Assembly: GCA_014378715.1 (NCBI GenBank)
Contig: JACMNE010000128.1
Span: forward strand, 1-61,404
DNA from: Microbacteriaceae bacterium
GTDB taxonomy: Bacteria > Actinomycetota > Actinomycetes > Actinomycetales > Microbacteriaceae
Length of the DNA: 61,404 bases
Direction of reading: 5' to 3'
In this document: in pieces, positions 18,441 through 27,851 of the stretch
Layout: every line of letters starts with the position of its first letter
Position numbering within the stretch: the stretch's first letter is position 1
The notes under the pieces: model-generated
Databases searched by the model: none
Told to the model about the DNA's origin: nothing
The model's input: the letters and a program-made list of their open reading frames with translations, nothing else
Made by a program: the position numbers and the translations under genes

Positions 18441-19229
18441 TTAGCGGGTGGGGGGAGAGGGCACGAGGCGGGCAGCGATGAGAAACTCGGCGAGCTCCGC
18501 GGCGGCCGTGCCGCTGTCGACGGTGATGGTCCCTGCGGTGCGGGGCGGCTTCGCCGTCGCCTGGCGGATGACGGTGCCGGGCGTCTGCGCGAACGTGGAG
18601 CCGAGGTCGGCGAGCGACAGCTGGCTGATCGGCTTCTTCTTGGCGGTCAGAATGCCCTTGAAGCTCGGGAACCTGGCCTCGGGCAGCGACTCGGTGATCG
18701 AGACGATGGCCGGCAGTGCGGCGTGTACAGTGGCGGTGCCGTGCTCGGTCGAGCGCAGTCCGCCCACGGTGCTGTCGGTGAGCTCGACGGAGTCGAGAGA
18801 GCCGAGGTGCGGCAGGCGTAGGAGCTCGGCGACCATGGCCGGGAGCACTCCCCCGCGCCCGTCGGTGGACTCATTGCCGGCGACGATGAGGTCGAAGCCG
18901 GTTCCGGAGACGGCCGCGGCGATCGCCCGCGCGGTGCGGCCCAGGTCGGCCCCGGCGAGGGCGTCGTCGAGCACGTGGATGGCCGAGTCGGCGCCCATCG
19001 AGAGTGCCTTGCGCAGGGCGGCTGTGCACTCGGCGGGGCCCATCGTGACGACCACGACCTCGGTGCCCTTGTTCGCGTCGCGGCGGGAGAGGGCGACCTC
19101 GAGGGCGCGTTCGCCGATCTCGTCGATCACCCGGTCGGTCGCCGCGCGGTCGACCCATCCGGTCGTGAGGTCGAGTGTGCGTTCGCCCCAGGTGTCGGGC
19201 ACCTGCTTGACGAGGACCATGATCTTCAT
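18441..19229 (-). CDS. etfB: Electron transfer flavoprotein, beta subunit
   Basis: 262 residues, starting [20 protein letters not shown] as EtfB proteins do. The AMP-binding part carries [26 protein letters not shown] (residues about 60-85), and the signature block is near [25 protein letters not shown] 19229 has CAGGAG 9 bases upstream. It forms the heterodimer with EtfA. A 61-base gap to the enoyl-CoA hydratase gene holds no terminator that I can see, so it should be cotranscribed with the valine genes. Confidence 0.96.
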   Translation of the reverse strand: MKIMVLVKQVPDTWGERTLDLTTGWVDRAATDRVIDEIGERALEVALSRRDANKGTEVVVVTMGPAECTAALRKALSMGADSAIHVLDDALAGADLGRTARAIAAAVSGTGFDLIVAGNESTDGRGGVLPAMVAELLRLPHLGSLDSVELTDSTVGGLRSTEHGTATVHAALPAIVSITESLPEARFPSFKGILTAKKKPISQLSLADLGSTFAQTPGTVIRQATAKPPRTAGTITVDSGTAAAELAEFLIAARLVPSPPTR

Positions 19230-19290
19230 TGCTCGGCTCCTGAATAGTGGTGCGGATAGTGGGGGTGGCCGGGAGAGCGGTGCTTGCGGG

Positions 19291-20067
19291 TCATCGGTGG
19301 CGAAAGACGGGGTCGCGCTTCTCGGTGAACGCGGCCATGCCCTCGGTCTGGTCGTCGAGAGCGAAGGTGGCGAAGAAGGTCCGCCGCTCGAAGCGCACCC
19401 CCTCGGCGAGGGTGGACTCGAAGGCCACGTTCACGGCCTCTTTCGCGGCGTAGGCGACGGGCAGCGACTTCGCGGCGATGGTGGTGGCAGTGGCGATCGC
19501 GTTGTCGAGCAGGTCTGCGGTCGGCACGACCCTGGCGACGAGGCCGGCGCGCTCCGCCTCCTCCGCGCCCATCATGCGGCCGGTGAGCACGAGCTCCATG
19601 GCCTTCGCCTTGCCGACGGCGCGGGTGAGCCGCTGCGTTCCTCCCATGCCGGGGATGACGCCGATGGTGATCTCGGGCTGGCCGAACTTCGCGGTGTCGG
19701 CGGCGAGGATGATGTCGCACATCATGGCGAGCCCGCAGCCGCCGCCGAGCGCGTAGCCGGAGACGGCGGCGATCGTGGGGGTGCGCAGGGCGGCGAAGCG
19801 GTCCCACTCGGCGAAGAGGCCGCCGATGGCGACGTCCTGGTAGCTCTTGCCCGCCATCTCCTTGATGTCCGCGCCGGCGGCGAAGGCCCGCTCCGAACCG
19901 GTGACCACGATCGCGCCGATGCCGGGGTCGAGGTCGAACGCGGTCGCCGCGGCGACGACCTCGGTCATCAGGACGCCGTTGAGGGCGTTGAGCGCCGTCG
20001 GGCGGTCGAGGGTGATGATGCCGACGCGTCCCCGCTGCTCGACGATGATCGTGCTGTACCCGGTCAT
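19291..20067 (-). CDS. Enoyl-CoA hydratase
   Basis: 258 residues, full crotonase length. The oxyanion-hole strands are [13 protein letters not shown] and [16 protein letters not shown]. The two catalytic glutamates are covered by [19 protein letters not shown] only in part: the E of QPE is present, and the second usual Glu position is the G of PGMGG, so one acid is replaced and hydration versus another crotonase reaction should be checked. In this operon it would hydrate methacrylyl-CoA to 3-hydroxyisobutyryl-CoA. Start ATG 20067 overlaps the mmsB stop (ATGA). Confidence 0.9.
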   Translation of the reverse strand: MTGYSTIIVEQRGRVGIITLDRPTALNALNGVLMTEVVAAATAFDLDPGIGAIVVTGSERAFAAGADIKEMAGKSYQDVAIGGLFAEWDRFAALRTPTIAAVSGYALGGGCGLAMMCDIILAADTAKFGQPEITIGVIPGMGGTQRLTRAVGKAKAMELVLTGRMMGAEEAERAGLVARVVPTADLLDNAIATATTIAAKSLPVAYAAKEAVNVAFESTLAEGVRFERRTFFATFALDDQTEGMAAFTEKRDPVFRHR

Positions 20068-20990
20068 GATGCTCCCTGTTCGCTGTGCTGGCTGCGGTCG
20101 CGGATGTCGTTGATGATGCCGGAGAAGTCGGCCGACGCCCCGTCGCCGTCGGCGAAGCGTCGGTAGATCAAGCTCGCGAGCGACCCGAGCTCGGCGTGCA
20201 CCCCGGTGGCCGCAAGCGCCTCGGCGGCCAGGCCCAGGTCCTTGGCCATCAGGGCGCCGGCGAAACCGGGCGTGTAGTCGCGGTTCGCGGGGCTCGTGGG
20301 CACTGGCCCGGGGACCGGGCAGTTGGTGGTGAGCGCCCAGCACTGTCCCGAAGCGTTGGAGGCGACGTCGAACAGGGCCTCGTGGCTCAGCCCCAGCTTC
20401 TCGCCCAGCACGAAGGCCTCGCTGACGGCGATCATCGAGACTCCGAGGATCATGTTGTTGCACACCTTCGCTGCCTGGCCGAGGCCCGAGCCGCCGCAGT
20501 GCACGATCCGCTTGCCCATGGCCTGGAGGATCGGGAGGGCGACGGCGAAGTCGTCGTCGGCTCCCCCGGCCATGAAGGCGAGCGTTCCGGCCTCGGCGCC
20601 GACCACCCCACCGGAGACCGGGGCATCCATGGCGCGGTGGCCGGCGGCGACCGCCAGGTCGTGGGCGGTGCGCGCGTCGTCGACGGCGATCGTCGACGAG
20701 TCGATGAAGAGGGTGCCGGGGCGGGCCGCGGCGAGGAGCCCGGGCGCGGCGCCCCGCCCGGTGTAGGCCTCGATGACGTGGCGACCGGCAGGGAACATGG
20801 TGATCACCACGTCCGCTGCCGCGACGGCCGCGACCGCGGCCTTGGCGATCGGGACCCCGAGCGCGCGGGCGGCGTCGTTGGCGGCGGCGGACAGGTCGAA
20901 GCCGGCGACATCATGGCCGGCCGCGACCAGGTTGGCGGCCATCGGGCCCCCCATGTGCCCGAGTCCGAGGAAGGCGATGCTGAGGGTCAC
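20064..20990 (-). CDS. mmsB: 3-hydroxyisobutyrate dehydrogenase
   Basis: 308 residues. An N-terminal NAD fold opens with [17 protein letters not shown] (the GLGxMGxPMAxNL family signature). Then come FIDSSTI, the [14 protein letters not shown] substrate loop and the catalytic lysine in [15 protein letters not shown]. It oxidises 3-hydroxyisobutyrate to methylmalonate semialdehyde. I chose GTG 20990 because it overlaps the upstream hydrolase stop by GTGA and puts the Rossmann fold at residue 4. The open frame upstream is only a shadow. Confidence 0.95.
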   Translation of the reverse strand: MTLSIAFLGLGHMGGPMAANLVAAGHDVAGFDLSAAANDAARALGVPIAKAAVAAVAAADVVITMFPAGRHVIEAYTGRGAAPGLLAAARPGTLFIDSSTIAVDDARTAHDLAVAAGHRAMDAPVSGGVVGAEAGTLAFMAGGADDDFAVALPILQAMGKRIVHCGGSGLGQAAKVCNNMILGVSMIAVSEAFVLGEKLGLSHEALFDVASNASGQCWALTTNCPVPGPVPTSPANRDYTPGFAGALMAKDLGLAAEALAATGVHAELGSLASLIYRRFADGDGASADFSGIINDIRDRSQHSEQGAS

Positions 20991-22051
20991 GGGGTTCCGT
21001 TCCTGGCCGAGGTGGCGATGGTGGGAAAGGTCAGTTCGTTCTCGAGGGGCGCGAAGTAGCTGGCGACGGTGTCCTCGTCGACGCCGTCCTCGAGGTTCGG
21101 CCGCCACTGGGGGACCCGGTCCTTGTCGATGACCTGCGCCCGCACACCCTCGGCGAAGTCGGGGGTGGTGAGGAAGCGCAGCGACACCCGGTACTCCTGT
21201 ATGAGGGTCTCCTCGAGCGAGCCGAGGTCCCGCGCCCGGCGCAGCGAGGCGAGGGTCACGGCCAACGCGGTGGGCGACTTCGCCGCGACCGTCTCCGCGG
21301 CCTCCGCGGCTCCAGGGGCCGGCGATTCGCGCAAGCGATCGAGGATCGTGTCAATGCGGTCGGCCGAGAAGGCGGCGTCGATCCAGGGCCGGTGGCTCTC
21401 GAGAGCGGATGTCGGTGCCGGTGCGGCCACCGCGCGGATGGCCTCGTCAGCGGGGACGGTCTCGAGGGAGGCGAGCAACTGCGGTAACAGAACCGACGGC
21501 ACAAACCTGTCGGCGAAGCCGGTGGCGATCGCGTCGCCCGCCCGCATCATGCCGGCGGTGAGGCCGAGGAAGGTGCCGAGTTCCCCTGGCGCGTGGGAGA
21601 GCAGCCGGGTGCCGCCGACGTCGGGTACGAAACCGATGCCGGTCTCCGGCATCCCGAGCTTCGACCGCTCCGTGACGACCCGGTGGGAGGCGTGGGCGGA
21701 GAGCCCGATGCCGCCGCCGAGCACCACGCCGTCCATGATGGCGACGAAGGGCTTCCGGTAGGCGTGGATGGCGGAGTTGAGCCGGTACTCGTCGAGCCAG
21801 AACGACGCTGACTCCTCACCGTCGCCCCCGGTCGCGTCGCGGAACAGGGCGACGATGTCGCCGCCGGCGCACAGGCCGCGCTCCCCCGCGCCGACCAGCA
21901 GCACGGTCTGCACGGAGTCGTCGTCGGCCCAGACATCGAGCTGCGCCTGGATGGCGGTCACCATCGGGTGGGTGAGGGCATTGATCGCCTGCGGTCGGTT
22001 GAGCAGGATCTCGCCGAGGCGGCCGCGGTGGGAGAAGAGCACGTCGGTCAT
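20987..22051 (-). CDS. 3-hydroxyisobutyryl-CoA hydrolase (crotonase fold)
   Basis: 354 residues, longer than enoyl-CoA hydratases and matching HIBCH length. The oxyanion strands are GLCAGGDIVALFRDA and DGVVLGGGIGLSAHASHRV. The catalytic region is KLGMPETGIGFVPDVGGT, where PET, FPD and VGGT are HIBCH marks, and the C-terminus keeps VIDKDRVPQWRP, also specific to this family. It releases free 3-hydroxyisobutyrate for MmsB, the next gene. ATG 22051 overlaps the acyl-CoA dehydrogenase stop by ATGA. Confidence 0.94.
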   Translation of the reverse strand: MTDVLFSHRGRLGEILLNRPQAINALTHPMVTAIQAQLDVWADDDSVQTVLLVGAGERGLCAGGDIVALFRDATGGDGEESASFWLDEYRLNSAIHAYRKPFVAIMDGVVLGGGIGLSAHASHRVVTERSKLGMPETGIGFVPDVGGTRLLSHAPGELGTFLGLTAGMMRAGDAIATGFADRFVPSVLLPQLLASLETVPADEAIRAVAAPAPTSALESHRPWIDAAFSADRIDTILDRLRESPAPGAAEAAETVAAKSPTALAVTLASLRRARDLGSLEETLIQEYRVSLRFLTTPDFAEGVRAQVIDKDRVPQWRPNLEDGVDEDTVASYFAPLENELTFPTIATSARNGTP

Positions 22052-23190
22052 GGGGAGTCCTCCAGGAGGCTGCGGCCCACGATGAGCCGCATGATCTCAT
22101 TGCTGCCCTCGAGGATCTGGTGCACCCGCAGGTCGCGCACGACCTTCTCGATGCCGTAGTCCGCGAGGTAGCCGTAGCCGCCGTGCAGTTGCAGGGCGGA
22201 GTTCGCGACCGTGAATGCCACGTCGGTGGTGAAGCGCTTCGCCATCGCGCACAGGGCCACAGCGTCGGCGTCGCCGTCGTCGAGGGACTGCGCGGCGACC
22301 CGCAGGAGGGCGCGGGCGGCCTGCAGCTCGGTCTCCATGTCGGCGATCGCGAACACGAGCGACTGCTGGGCGGCGAGCGGCTGGCCGAAGGCCCTGCGCT
22401 GCCGCAGGTAGGCGATCGACTGGTCAAGGGCCCACTGGGCACCGCCGAGCGAGCATGCCGCGACGTTCAGCCGCCCGCCGTTCAGGCCCTTCATGGCGAT
22501 CGTGAACCCGTCGCCCTCCTCGCCGAGCAGGTTGCCGACCGGCACGCGCACCCTGTCGAGGACGACCTGGCGGGTCGGCTGCGCGTTCCAGCCCATCTTC
22601 CGCTCGTTCGGGCCGAAGGAGAGGCCCGGCGTGCCGGCTGGCACCACGATCGCGCTGATCCCCTTGGGACCTGCTGCCCCTGTGCGGGCCATCACGATGT
22701 AGATGGCCGACGCCCCGGCGCCTGAGATGAACTGCTTCACGCCGTTGAGTACGAACTCGTCGCCATCGCGCACCGCCGAGGTGGTGATCGCGGCGGCGTC
22801 GGATCCCGCGCCGGGCTCGGTGAGGCAGTAGCTCGACAGCTCATCCATCGAGGCGAGGCCAGGCACCCAGCGCTCCCGCTGCTCGTCGGTTCCGAAGGTG
22901 TCGATCATCCAGACGACCATGTTGTGGATCGAGATGTACGCGGCGATCGTGGTGTCGCCCTTGGCGAGCTCCTCGAAGATGAGCACAGCGTCGCTGCGGC
23001 TCAGCCCCGACCCGCCCACGTCCTCGCGGACGTAGATGCCGCCGAGGCCGAGCTCGCCGGCGTCCCGCAGCACGTCGACAGGGAAGTGCTTCGTCTGGTC
23101 CCATTCGATGGCGTTCGGGGCGAGAGCGGATGTCGCGAACGACCGCACCGCGTCGACGATCGCGGCCTGGTCCTCGGTCAGGGTGTGCAT
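22048..23190 (-). CDS. Acyl-CoA dehydrogenase, probable isobutyryl-CoA dehydrogenase
   Basis: 380 residues, standard for the family. Signature 1 is SYCLTEPGAGSDAAAI near residue 118. The catalytic Glu sits in HQILEGSNEIMRLIVGR close to the C-terminus, and the FAD-binding RRAFGQPLAAQQ stretch is present. By position in the valine unit it oxidises isobutyryl-CoA to methacrylyl-CoA and hands electrons to EtfAB, encoded downstream in the same operon. Specificity for isobutyryl-CoA is inferred from neighbours. It overlaps mmsA by TGATG and the hydrolase by ATGA. Confidence 0.93.
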   Translation of the reverse strand: MHTLTEDQAAIVDAVRSFATSALAPNAIEWDQTKHFPVDVLRDAGELGLGGIYVREDVGGSGLSRSDAVLIFEELAKGDTTIAAYISIHNMVVWMIDTFGTDEQRERWVPGLASMDELSSYCLTEPGAGSDAAAITTSAVRDGDEFVLNGVKQFISGAGASAIYIVMARTGAAGPKGISAIVVPAGTPGLSFGPNERKMGWNAQPTRQVVLDRVRVPVGNLLGEEGDGFTIAMKGLNGGRLNVAACSLGGAQWALDQSIAYLRQRRAFGQPLAAQQSLVFAIADMETELQAARALLRVAAQSLDDGDADAVALCAMAKRFTTDVAFTVANSALQLHGGYGYLADYGIEKVVRDLRVHQILEGSNEIMRLIVGRSLLEDSP

Positions 23191-24689
23191 CAGTGCATCG
23201 TCGGGATGACGAAGCTGGCACCCTCTTTGATCCCGGACGGCCAGCGCGAGGTGACCGTCTTGGTCTTCGTGTAGAAGCGGAAGGAGTCAGGGCCGTGCTG
23301 GTTGAGGTCGCCGAAGCCGGACTTCTTCCAGCCGCCGAAGGTGTGGTACGCGATCGGAACCGGGATCGGCACATTGACGCCGACCATTCCGGTGTTGACC
23401 CGCGCGGTGAAGTCCCTGGCGGTGTCGCCGTCGCGGGTGAAGATCGAGACGCCGTTTCCGTACTGGTGCTCGGAGGGCAGGCGCAGGGCGTCCTCGTAGG
23501 TGTCGGCGCGAACGATGATGAGCACCGGGCCGAACACCTCCTCGAGGTACAGGTCCATGTCGGTCGTGACGTGGTCGAAGAGGGTCGGGCCGAGGTAGAA
23601 CCCCGACTCGTAGCCGTCGACCGTGATCCCGCGGCCGTCGGCGAGCAGTTCGGCTCCGGCGTCGACGCCGGCCTGGATCGCGGCTTCGACCCGTACAACG
23701 GCCTCGCGGGTGATGAGGGGTCCGTAGTCGGCCTTCTCGTCGAGGCTGTGGCCGATCGTGAGGTCGCGGACGCGTTCGGTGAGCTTGACGGCGAGGGCGT
23801 CGGCCGTCTCCTGCCCGACCGGCACGGCGACGGAGATGGCCATACAGCGCTCGCCGGCCGAGCCGTAGCCGGCCCCGATGAGCGCGTCGGCGACCTGGTC
23901 GAGGTCGGCGTCCGGCATCACGATCATGTGGTTCTTCGCGCCGCCGAAGCACTGGGCGCGCTTTCCGTGTGCCGCGGCGGTCTGGTAAATGTACTGCGCG
24001 ATGGGGGTGGATCCGACGAAGCCGATCGCCTTGACGCGCTCGTCGTGCAGGAGTGCATCGACCGCGACCTTGTCGCCGTTGACGACGTTCAGCACCCCGG
24101 CTGGTAGCCCAGCCTCAAGGAAGAGCTCAGCGATGCGCAGGGGAATGGAGGGGTCGCGCTCCGAGGGCTTGAGGATGAACGAGTTGCCTGCGGCGAGCGC
24201 CGGGCCCATCTTCCAGAGCGGGATCATGGCCGGGAAGTTGAAGGGGGTGATGCCGGCGACCACTCCCAGTGGCTGGCGCAGGGAGTAGACGTCGATGCCG
24301 CTTCCGGCCCCGCCGGTGTACTCGCCCTTGAGCAGGTGCGGCGCCCCGGCCGCGAACTCGATGACCTCGACCCCGCGCTGGATGTCGCCCCTCGCATCGG
24401 CGACGGTCTTGCCGTGCTCTGAGGCGAGAAGGCGGGCGAGCGAGTCCATGTCCTTCGCGATCAGGTCGAGGAACGTCAGGAGCACCCGGGCGCGGCGCTG
24501 CGGGTTCCAGGTCGCCCACTCGAGCTGTGCCTCCTCCGCGTTCGCGATCGCGGACTCGACCTCGGCGGTCGTCGCGAGCGGCACGCGCGCCTGCACCGCC
24601 CCTGTGCTGGGATCGAAGACGTCGCTGAAGCGGCCCGAGGTACCCGAGACATGTTGTCCGCCGATGAAGTGAGTGAGTTCGCGAACCAT
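23190..24689 (-). CDS. mmsA: CoA-acylating methylmalonate-semialdehyde dehydrogenase
   Basis: 499 residues. It starts MVRELTHFIGGQHVSG. The MmsA marks are GITPFNFPAMIPLW, the FVGSTPIAQYIY NAD site, FGGAKNHMIVMPDADLDQ and the catalytic Cys in GSAGERCMAISVAV near residue 287. The conserved GAKNHM stretch separates MmsA from other aldehyde dehydrogenases. It makes propionyl-CoA from methylmalonate semialdehyde. I chose ATG 24689. The frame stays open for about 22 more codons through the repeat region upstream. First gene of the operon. Confidence 0.95.
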   Translation of the reverse strand: MVRELTHFIGGQHVSGTSGRFSDVFDPSTGAVQARVPLATTAEVESAIANAEEAQLEWATWNPQRRARVLLTFLDLIAKDMDSLARLLASEHGKTVADARGDIQRGVEVIEFAAGAPHLLKGEYTGGAGSGIDVYSLRQPLGVVAGITPFNFPAMIPLWKMGPALAAGNSFILKPSERDPSIPLRIAELFLEAGLPAGVLNVVNGDKVAVDALLHDERVKAIGFVGSTPIAQYIYQTAAAHGKRAQCFGGAKNHMIVMPDADLDQVADALIGAGYGSAGERCMAISVAVPVGQETADALAVKLTERVRDLTIGHSLDEKADYGPLITREAVVRVEAAIQAGVDAGAELLADGRGITVDGYESGFYLGPTLFDHVTTDMDLYLEEVFGPVLIIVRADTYEDALRLPSEHQYGNGVSIFTRDGDTARDFTARVNTGMVGVNVPIPVPIAYHTFGGWKKSGFGDLNQHGPDSFRFYTKTKTVTSRWPSGIKEGASFVIPTMH

Positions 24690-24724
24690 CGAGTTCCCCG
24701 TCCGCGGCGCCACGCTGACATCCG

Positions 24725-24764
24725 CTTCGGTCAATATACTAGGAACTCCGACCAATTACTAGGA
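24725..24764 (-). promoter_or_regulatory. Tandem repeat, candidate operator of the valine operon
   Basis: Read on the minus strand there are two direct repeats 20-21 bases apart: CCTAGTAATTGGTCGGA and CCTAGTATATTGACCGA. They lie 36 to 75 bases before mmsA in an AT-rich island. The second copy contains TAGTAT/TATATT, which could be a -10. Two copies two helical turns apart look like sites for a regulator binding one face of the DNA. No regulator gene is adjacent upstream. Confidence 0.5.
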
Positions 24765-24786
24765 GATGCGGGTTAATCGCCGGGGT

Positions 24787-26061
24787 TCAGTGGTCTCCGG
24801 CACGCGGGCGGTTGCGCGCATCGCCGAGCTTGCCGCGCTGCACGAGGTGCTCGGCCGGCCCCAGCAGCGAGGCGGGACGCAGCGCGCCGCGGCCGAAGCG
24901 CTCCGCCACGGTGTCGACGGCCCGCTCGGTCTCGCGCCAGGTCGCGTCGTCGTCCCAGAGCGAGGCATTGCCAGAGCCACTCGGCGAGAGCTGCTCCATC
25001 CGCACACCGATCAGCCGCACCCGACCGTGCACCCCGATCGCCTCGTAGACGCCGCGCGCCTCTTCGTAGATGCGGCGGCCGAGGTCGGTGGGCTCGGCGA
25101 TCGTGCGCGACCTGGTGATCGTTCGGAAATCGGAGTAGCGCAGCTTGACCACCACGGTGCGACCGACCCAGCCGCCCGCACGCAACCGCACCGCGACCGC
25201 GTCCGCCTGCCTCAGGATCTCCCTGCGGAGGATGTCGGCATCGTCGATGTCGACCTCGAAGGTCACCTCGTGGCCGACGCTCTTCTCGGGCGCGTTCGGG
25301 GTCACCCTCCTCGGGTCGATGCCGTTCGCGAGCTCGCGCAGCTTGGCGCCTGCTGCCTCGCCCACCGCGCGGCGCAGGGCGTCGGGCTGGGAGCGGGCCA
25401 CATCACCGATCGTGCGCAGACCGCGCGCGAGCAGGGCCTCCTCCGTGGTGGCCCCGACCCCCCAGAGGAAGGAGACGGGGAGCGGATGAAGGAACCCCAG
25501 CGTGTCGTCGGCTGGCACCACGAGCATGCCGTTGGGTTTCGCGCGACCGGAGGCGAGTTTGGCGACGAACTTGATCGCCGAGGCCCCGACCGAACAGTCG
25601 AGCCGCGTCTCCTCACGCACCCGGCGGCGGATGAGCTCGCCGATCTCGGCCGGGCTGCCGAGGAGGGAGCGTGCCCCGGCCACGTCGAGGAAGGCCTCAT
25701 CGATGCCGACCCGCTCGACGATCGGGGTCACGTCGTCGAAGATGGCCATCACCTGCTGCGAGTAGTGGGTGTACTTCTCGCGGTGCGGTTCGAGCACCAC
25801 AGCCTGGGGGCAGAGGCGCAGCGCCTGGGAGAGCGGGATCGCCGACCGCACGCCGAACTTGCGGGCCGGGTAGTTCGCGGCCGTGACGACCGAGCGGGCA
25901 CTCCGCCCGGCGACCACCACCGGGCGGTCGACGAGGTCGGGGCGGTCCAGGAGCTCGACGGACGCGAAGAAGGCATCGAGATCGACATGGAGGATCGTCG
26001 ACGTCGAGCTGTCGACCGACACCGCGCTGACGTGACGGTCGCTGCCGTCCTGCCTGCTCAT
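24787..26061 (-). CDS. dinB: DNA polymerase IV (Y family)
   Basis: 424 residues. The palm starts HVDLDAFFASVELLDRPDL (first catalytic Asp, steric-gate Phe region). The second acidic pair sits in VGIDEAFLDVAGA, and the thumb HhH region is WGVGATTEEALLARGLRTIGD (about residues 195-215). The little-finger domain follows. A C-terminal beta-clamp motif (QLxLF type) is not evident. The protein ends in a basic tail ARNRPRAGDH. It is a translesion polymerase. The start follows mpaB by 21 bases, so the two may share a transcript. Its last codons lie 23 bases from the operator repeat of the next operon. Confidence 0.94.
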   Translation of the reverse strand: MSRQDGSDRHVSAVSVDSSTSTILHVDLDAFFASVELLDRPDLVDRPVVVAGRSARSVVTAANYPARKFGVRSAIPLSQALRLCPQAVVLEPHREKYTHYSQQVMAIFDDVTPIVERVGIDEAFLDVAGARSLLGSPAEIGELIRRRVREETRLDCSVGASAIKFVAKLASGRAKPNGMLVVPADDTLGFLHPLPVSFLWGVGATTEEALLARGLRTIGDVARSQPDALRRAVGEAAGAKLRELANGIDPRRVTPNAPEKSVGHEVTFEVDIDDADILRREILRQADAVAVRLRAGGWVGRTVVVKLRYSDFRTITRSRTIAEPTDLGRRIYEEARGVYEAIGVHGRVRLIGVRMEQLSPSGSGNASLWDDDATWRETERAVDTVAERFGRGALRPASLLGPAEHLVQRGKLGDARNRPRAGDH

Positions 26062-26082
26062 CCGGGACCCATGCCTACGAGC

Positions 26083-26997
26083 TTATGAGGAACCACCGAC
26101 GCGCGCCTGGCCGTCCAGGCGGGTGATTCGCGAGCGGGCCGCGTCCTCGGAGGTGGACGAGCTGCCGAGCAGGGTGCGCACGAACCCCAAGACGACCTTC
26201 GTGCCCCAGATCACGGGCAGGCGGGACCGGCGCAGGCCGAGCATCGCCCGGTACTCGGGGTCGATCGACGCGACGGCCCCGGCGAACATGATCCGGTAGG
26301 CGGGAAGCATCGACCGTCTCAGCGGCGGGTTGCGGATGAAGCGCACAGCCTCGGCGACGCGCTCGCCGCTCTTGAGGATGCCTGCGTCACGGAAGGAGGC
26401 GAGGGCTGCGGCGAGTTCCGCGTCGGAGCGCGGCGGGTCGGCGACCCCCACGAGCTCGCCGGCCTTCGCCCATTCACGCACGTAGCCGTCGGCGCCCCCG
26501 GGGATCGGACCGCCCCAGATCTTGTGGCTGGCCAGGAACGCGTCGGTGAACACCACGTGCACCCAGGAGAGCAGCTCGGGGTCGCCGGCAGCGTAGGGCC
26601 GCTCGATTCCCTGTGCATCGAGGTAGGTGCCGACGACCCGGTCGTGGAACCGGCCGACCCTGGACGACTCGAGCTCGGCGAGGGCGGTGTCGGCGAAGGT
26701 CACCGTGACGAGCCACTGGATCGTGCCGGACAGTCGTCCGAGCGGGTCCTCGTGATAGCGGGACCAGTCGTGCACCCCGGCCATCGCGCCGGGGTGGAGG
26801 GTCTGCATCAGCAGGGCGCGGATACCGGCGACCATGGTCGCCATTCCGCCGTGCACCGCCCAGGAGGCCGATCCTGGACCGAAGAAGCCCACGTCGTCGC
26901 CCTCGGCGAGCTTGTCGACCCAGCGCGGCTTGCCGTCGCCCTGGCCGGACAGCGTGGTGAGGAGATGCGATCGCCATGTGTCGGAGAACCTGCCCAT
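26083..26997 (-). CDS. Oxygenase MpaB family protein (DUF2236)
   Basis: 304 residues. It carries the DUF2236 marks: GPGSASWAVHGGMATMVAGIRALLMQTLHPGAMAGVHDWSRYHEDPLGRL (residues about 35-85; quoted in outline), then FHDRVVGTYLDAQG and LLSWVHVVFTDAFLASHKIW. The conserved His of HPGAMAGV and of WVHVVFTD are proposed haem or metal ligands in this family, which includes latex-clearing proteins and fungal MpaB. No signal peptide is visible. The substrate is unknown. A -10 hexamer six bases before ATG predicts a leaderless mRNA. Confidence 0.88.
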   Translation of the reverse strand: MGRFSDTWRSHLLTTLSGQGDGKPRWVDKLAEGDDVGFFGPGSASWAVHGGMATMVAGIRALLMQTLHPGAMAGVHDWSRYHEDPLGRLSGTIQWLVTVTFADTALAELESSRVGRFHDRVVGTYLDAQGIERPYAAGDPELLSWVHVVFTDAFLASHKIWGGPIPGGADGYVREWAKAGELVGVADPPRSDAELAAALASFRDAGILKSGERVAEAVRFIRNPPLRRSMLPAYRIMFAGAVASIDPEYRAMLGLRRSRLPVIWGTKVVLGFVRTLLGSSSTSEDAARSRITRLDGQARVGGSS

Positions 26998-27003
26998 GGA
27001 GGC

Positions 27004-27009
27004 AGGTTA
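27004..27009 (-). promoter_or_regulatory. -10 element (TAACCT) for mpaB, predicted leaderless start
   Basis: On the minus strand TAACCT, six bases (GCCTCC), then the ATG at 26997. No ribosome-binding site fits between. Same arrangement as orn, DUF998, and others in this window. Confidence 0.5.
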
Positions 27010-27035
27010 GCCCGCCCTTGCTGGGCGGTTGCCGA

Positions 27036-27851
27036 TCAGCCGAGCTTCGAGTTCAGCCACGCCACGGGGTCGGTGGATGCCCCGCCGCCGGGGTGCACCT
27101 CGAAGTGCAGATGCGTGCCGGTGCACGATCCGGTGCACCCCACGGCACCGAGGGGCTGGCCAGCCGCCACAGTGCTTCCGACCCCGACGGCAAGGGATCC
27201 GGTGAGCATGTGGGCGTAGAGGGTGGTGACGACCTCGCCGTCGATGAGGTGCTGCACAACGGCGAAGACCCCGTACGGTCCGCCCCCCTCGCTGGCCTTG
27301 ATGACCACTCCGTCGGCGATCGACCACACCGGCGACCCGGATGGCGCGTTGAAGTCAGCCCCCTCGTGGAAGCTCGAGCATCCGGAGCAGCTGCGCGGCC
27401 CATAGCCGTAGCTCATCTTCGTGCCGGCAGGCACCGGCCACTGCAGGGAGGCCGAGGACGACGACGGCACAAGCTCGACGAGCCTGGCCACCGCGAAGAC
27501 GGAGGGGGGAGGCGGCGGGGGCGGCGGCTTCGGTTGTGAGGTGACGCCGTAGCCGTCTTTGATGACCCCCGTCACGGCGATCGCGCTGGAGAGCTGCGAC
27601 ATCACCTGGGCCCCACCGTCGGGGTGGGACGGTGCCGCGGAGAGCGAGGCGGATGCCTCGAAGTTCGGCACCACGAAGGCGATGGATGACACGAACGCGA
27701 GGGTGACGACCACCATGGCGAGTCCCCGGCGGGCACCCCGCATGACCGTGAGGGTGGTCCGTTGGGCGATAGCCCTGCTTCCTGCCGCGCGCCCGACGAC
27801 GATGCCACCGCGACGCTGCGGAACGACCGATCTCGAGTGGTTGGCTGGCAC
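27036..27851 (-). CDS. Secreted M23 (LytM) peptidase
   Basis: 271 residues. A basic N-terminus is followed by a membrane or signal segment at about 43-62 (GLAMVVVTLAFVSSIAFVV), then a linker with a run of prolines at about 110-118. The M23 domain has HEGADFNAP (zinc His and Asp) and GTHLHFEVHPGG (HxH), all ligands present, so it should be an active zinc endopeptidase acting on peptidoglycan cross-bridges. It starts at GTG 27851. A start further inside, nearer the membrane segment, cannot be excluded. It diverges from the aldo/keto reductase gene. Confidence 0.92.
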   Translation of the reverse strand: MPANHSRSVVPQRRGGIVVGRAAGSRAIAQRTTLTVMRGARRGLAMVVVTLAFVSSIAFVVPNFEASASLSAAPSHPDGGAQVMSQLSSAIAVTGVIKDGYGVTSQPKPPPPPPPPSVFAVARLVELVPSSSSASLQWPVPAGTKMSYGYGPRSCSGCSSFHEGADFNAPSGSPVWSIADGVVIKASEGGGPYGVFAVVQHLIDGEVVTTLYAHMLTGSLAVGVGSTVAAGQPLGAVGCTGSCTGTHLHFEVHPGGGASTDPVAWLNSKLG

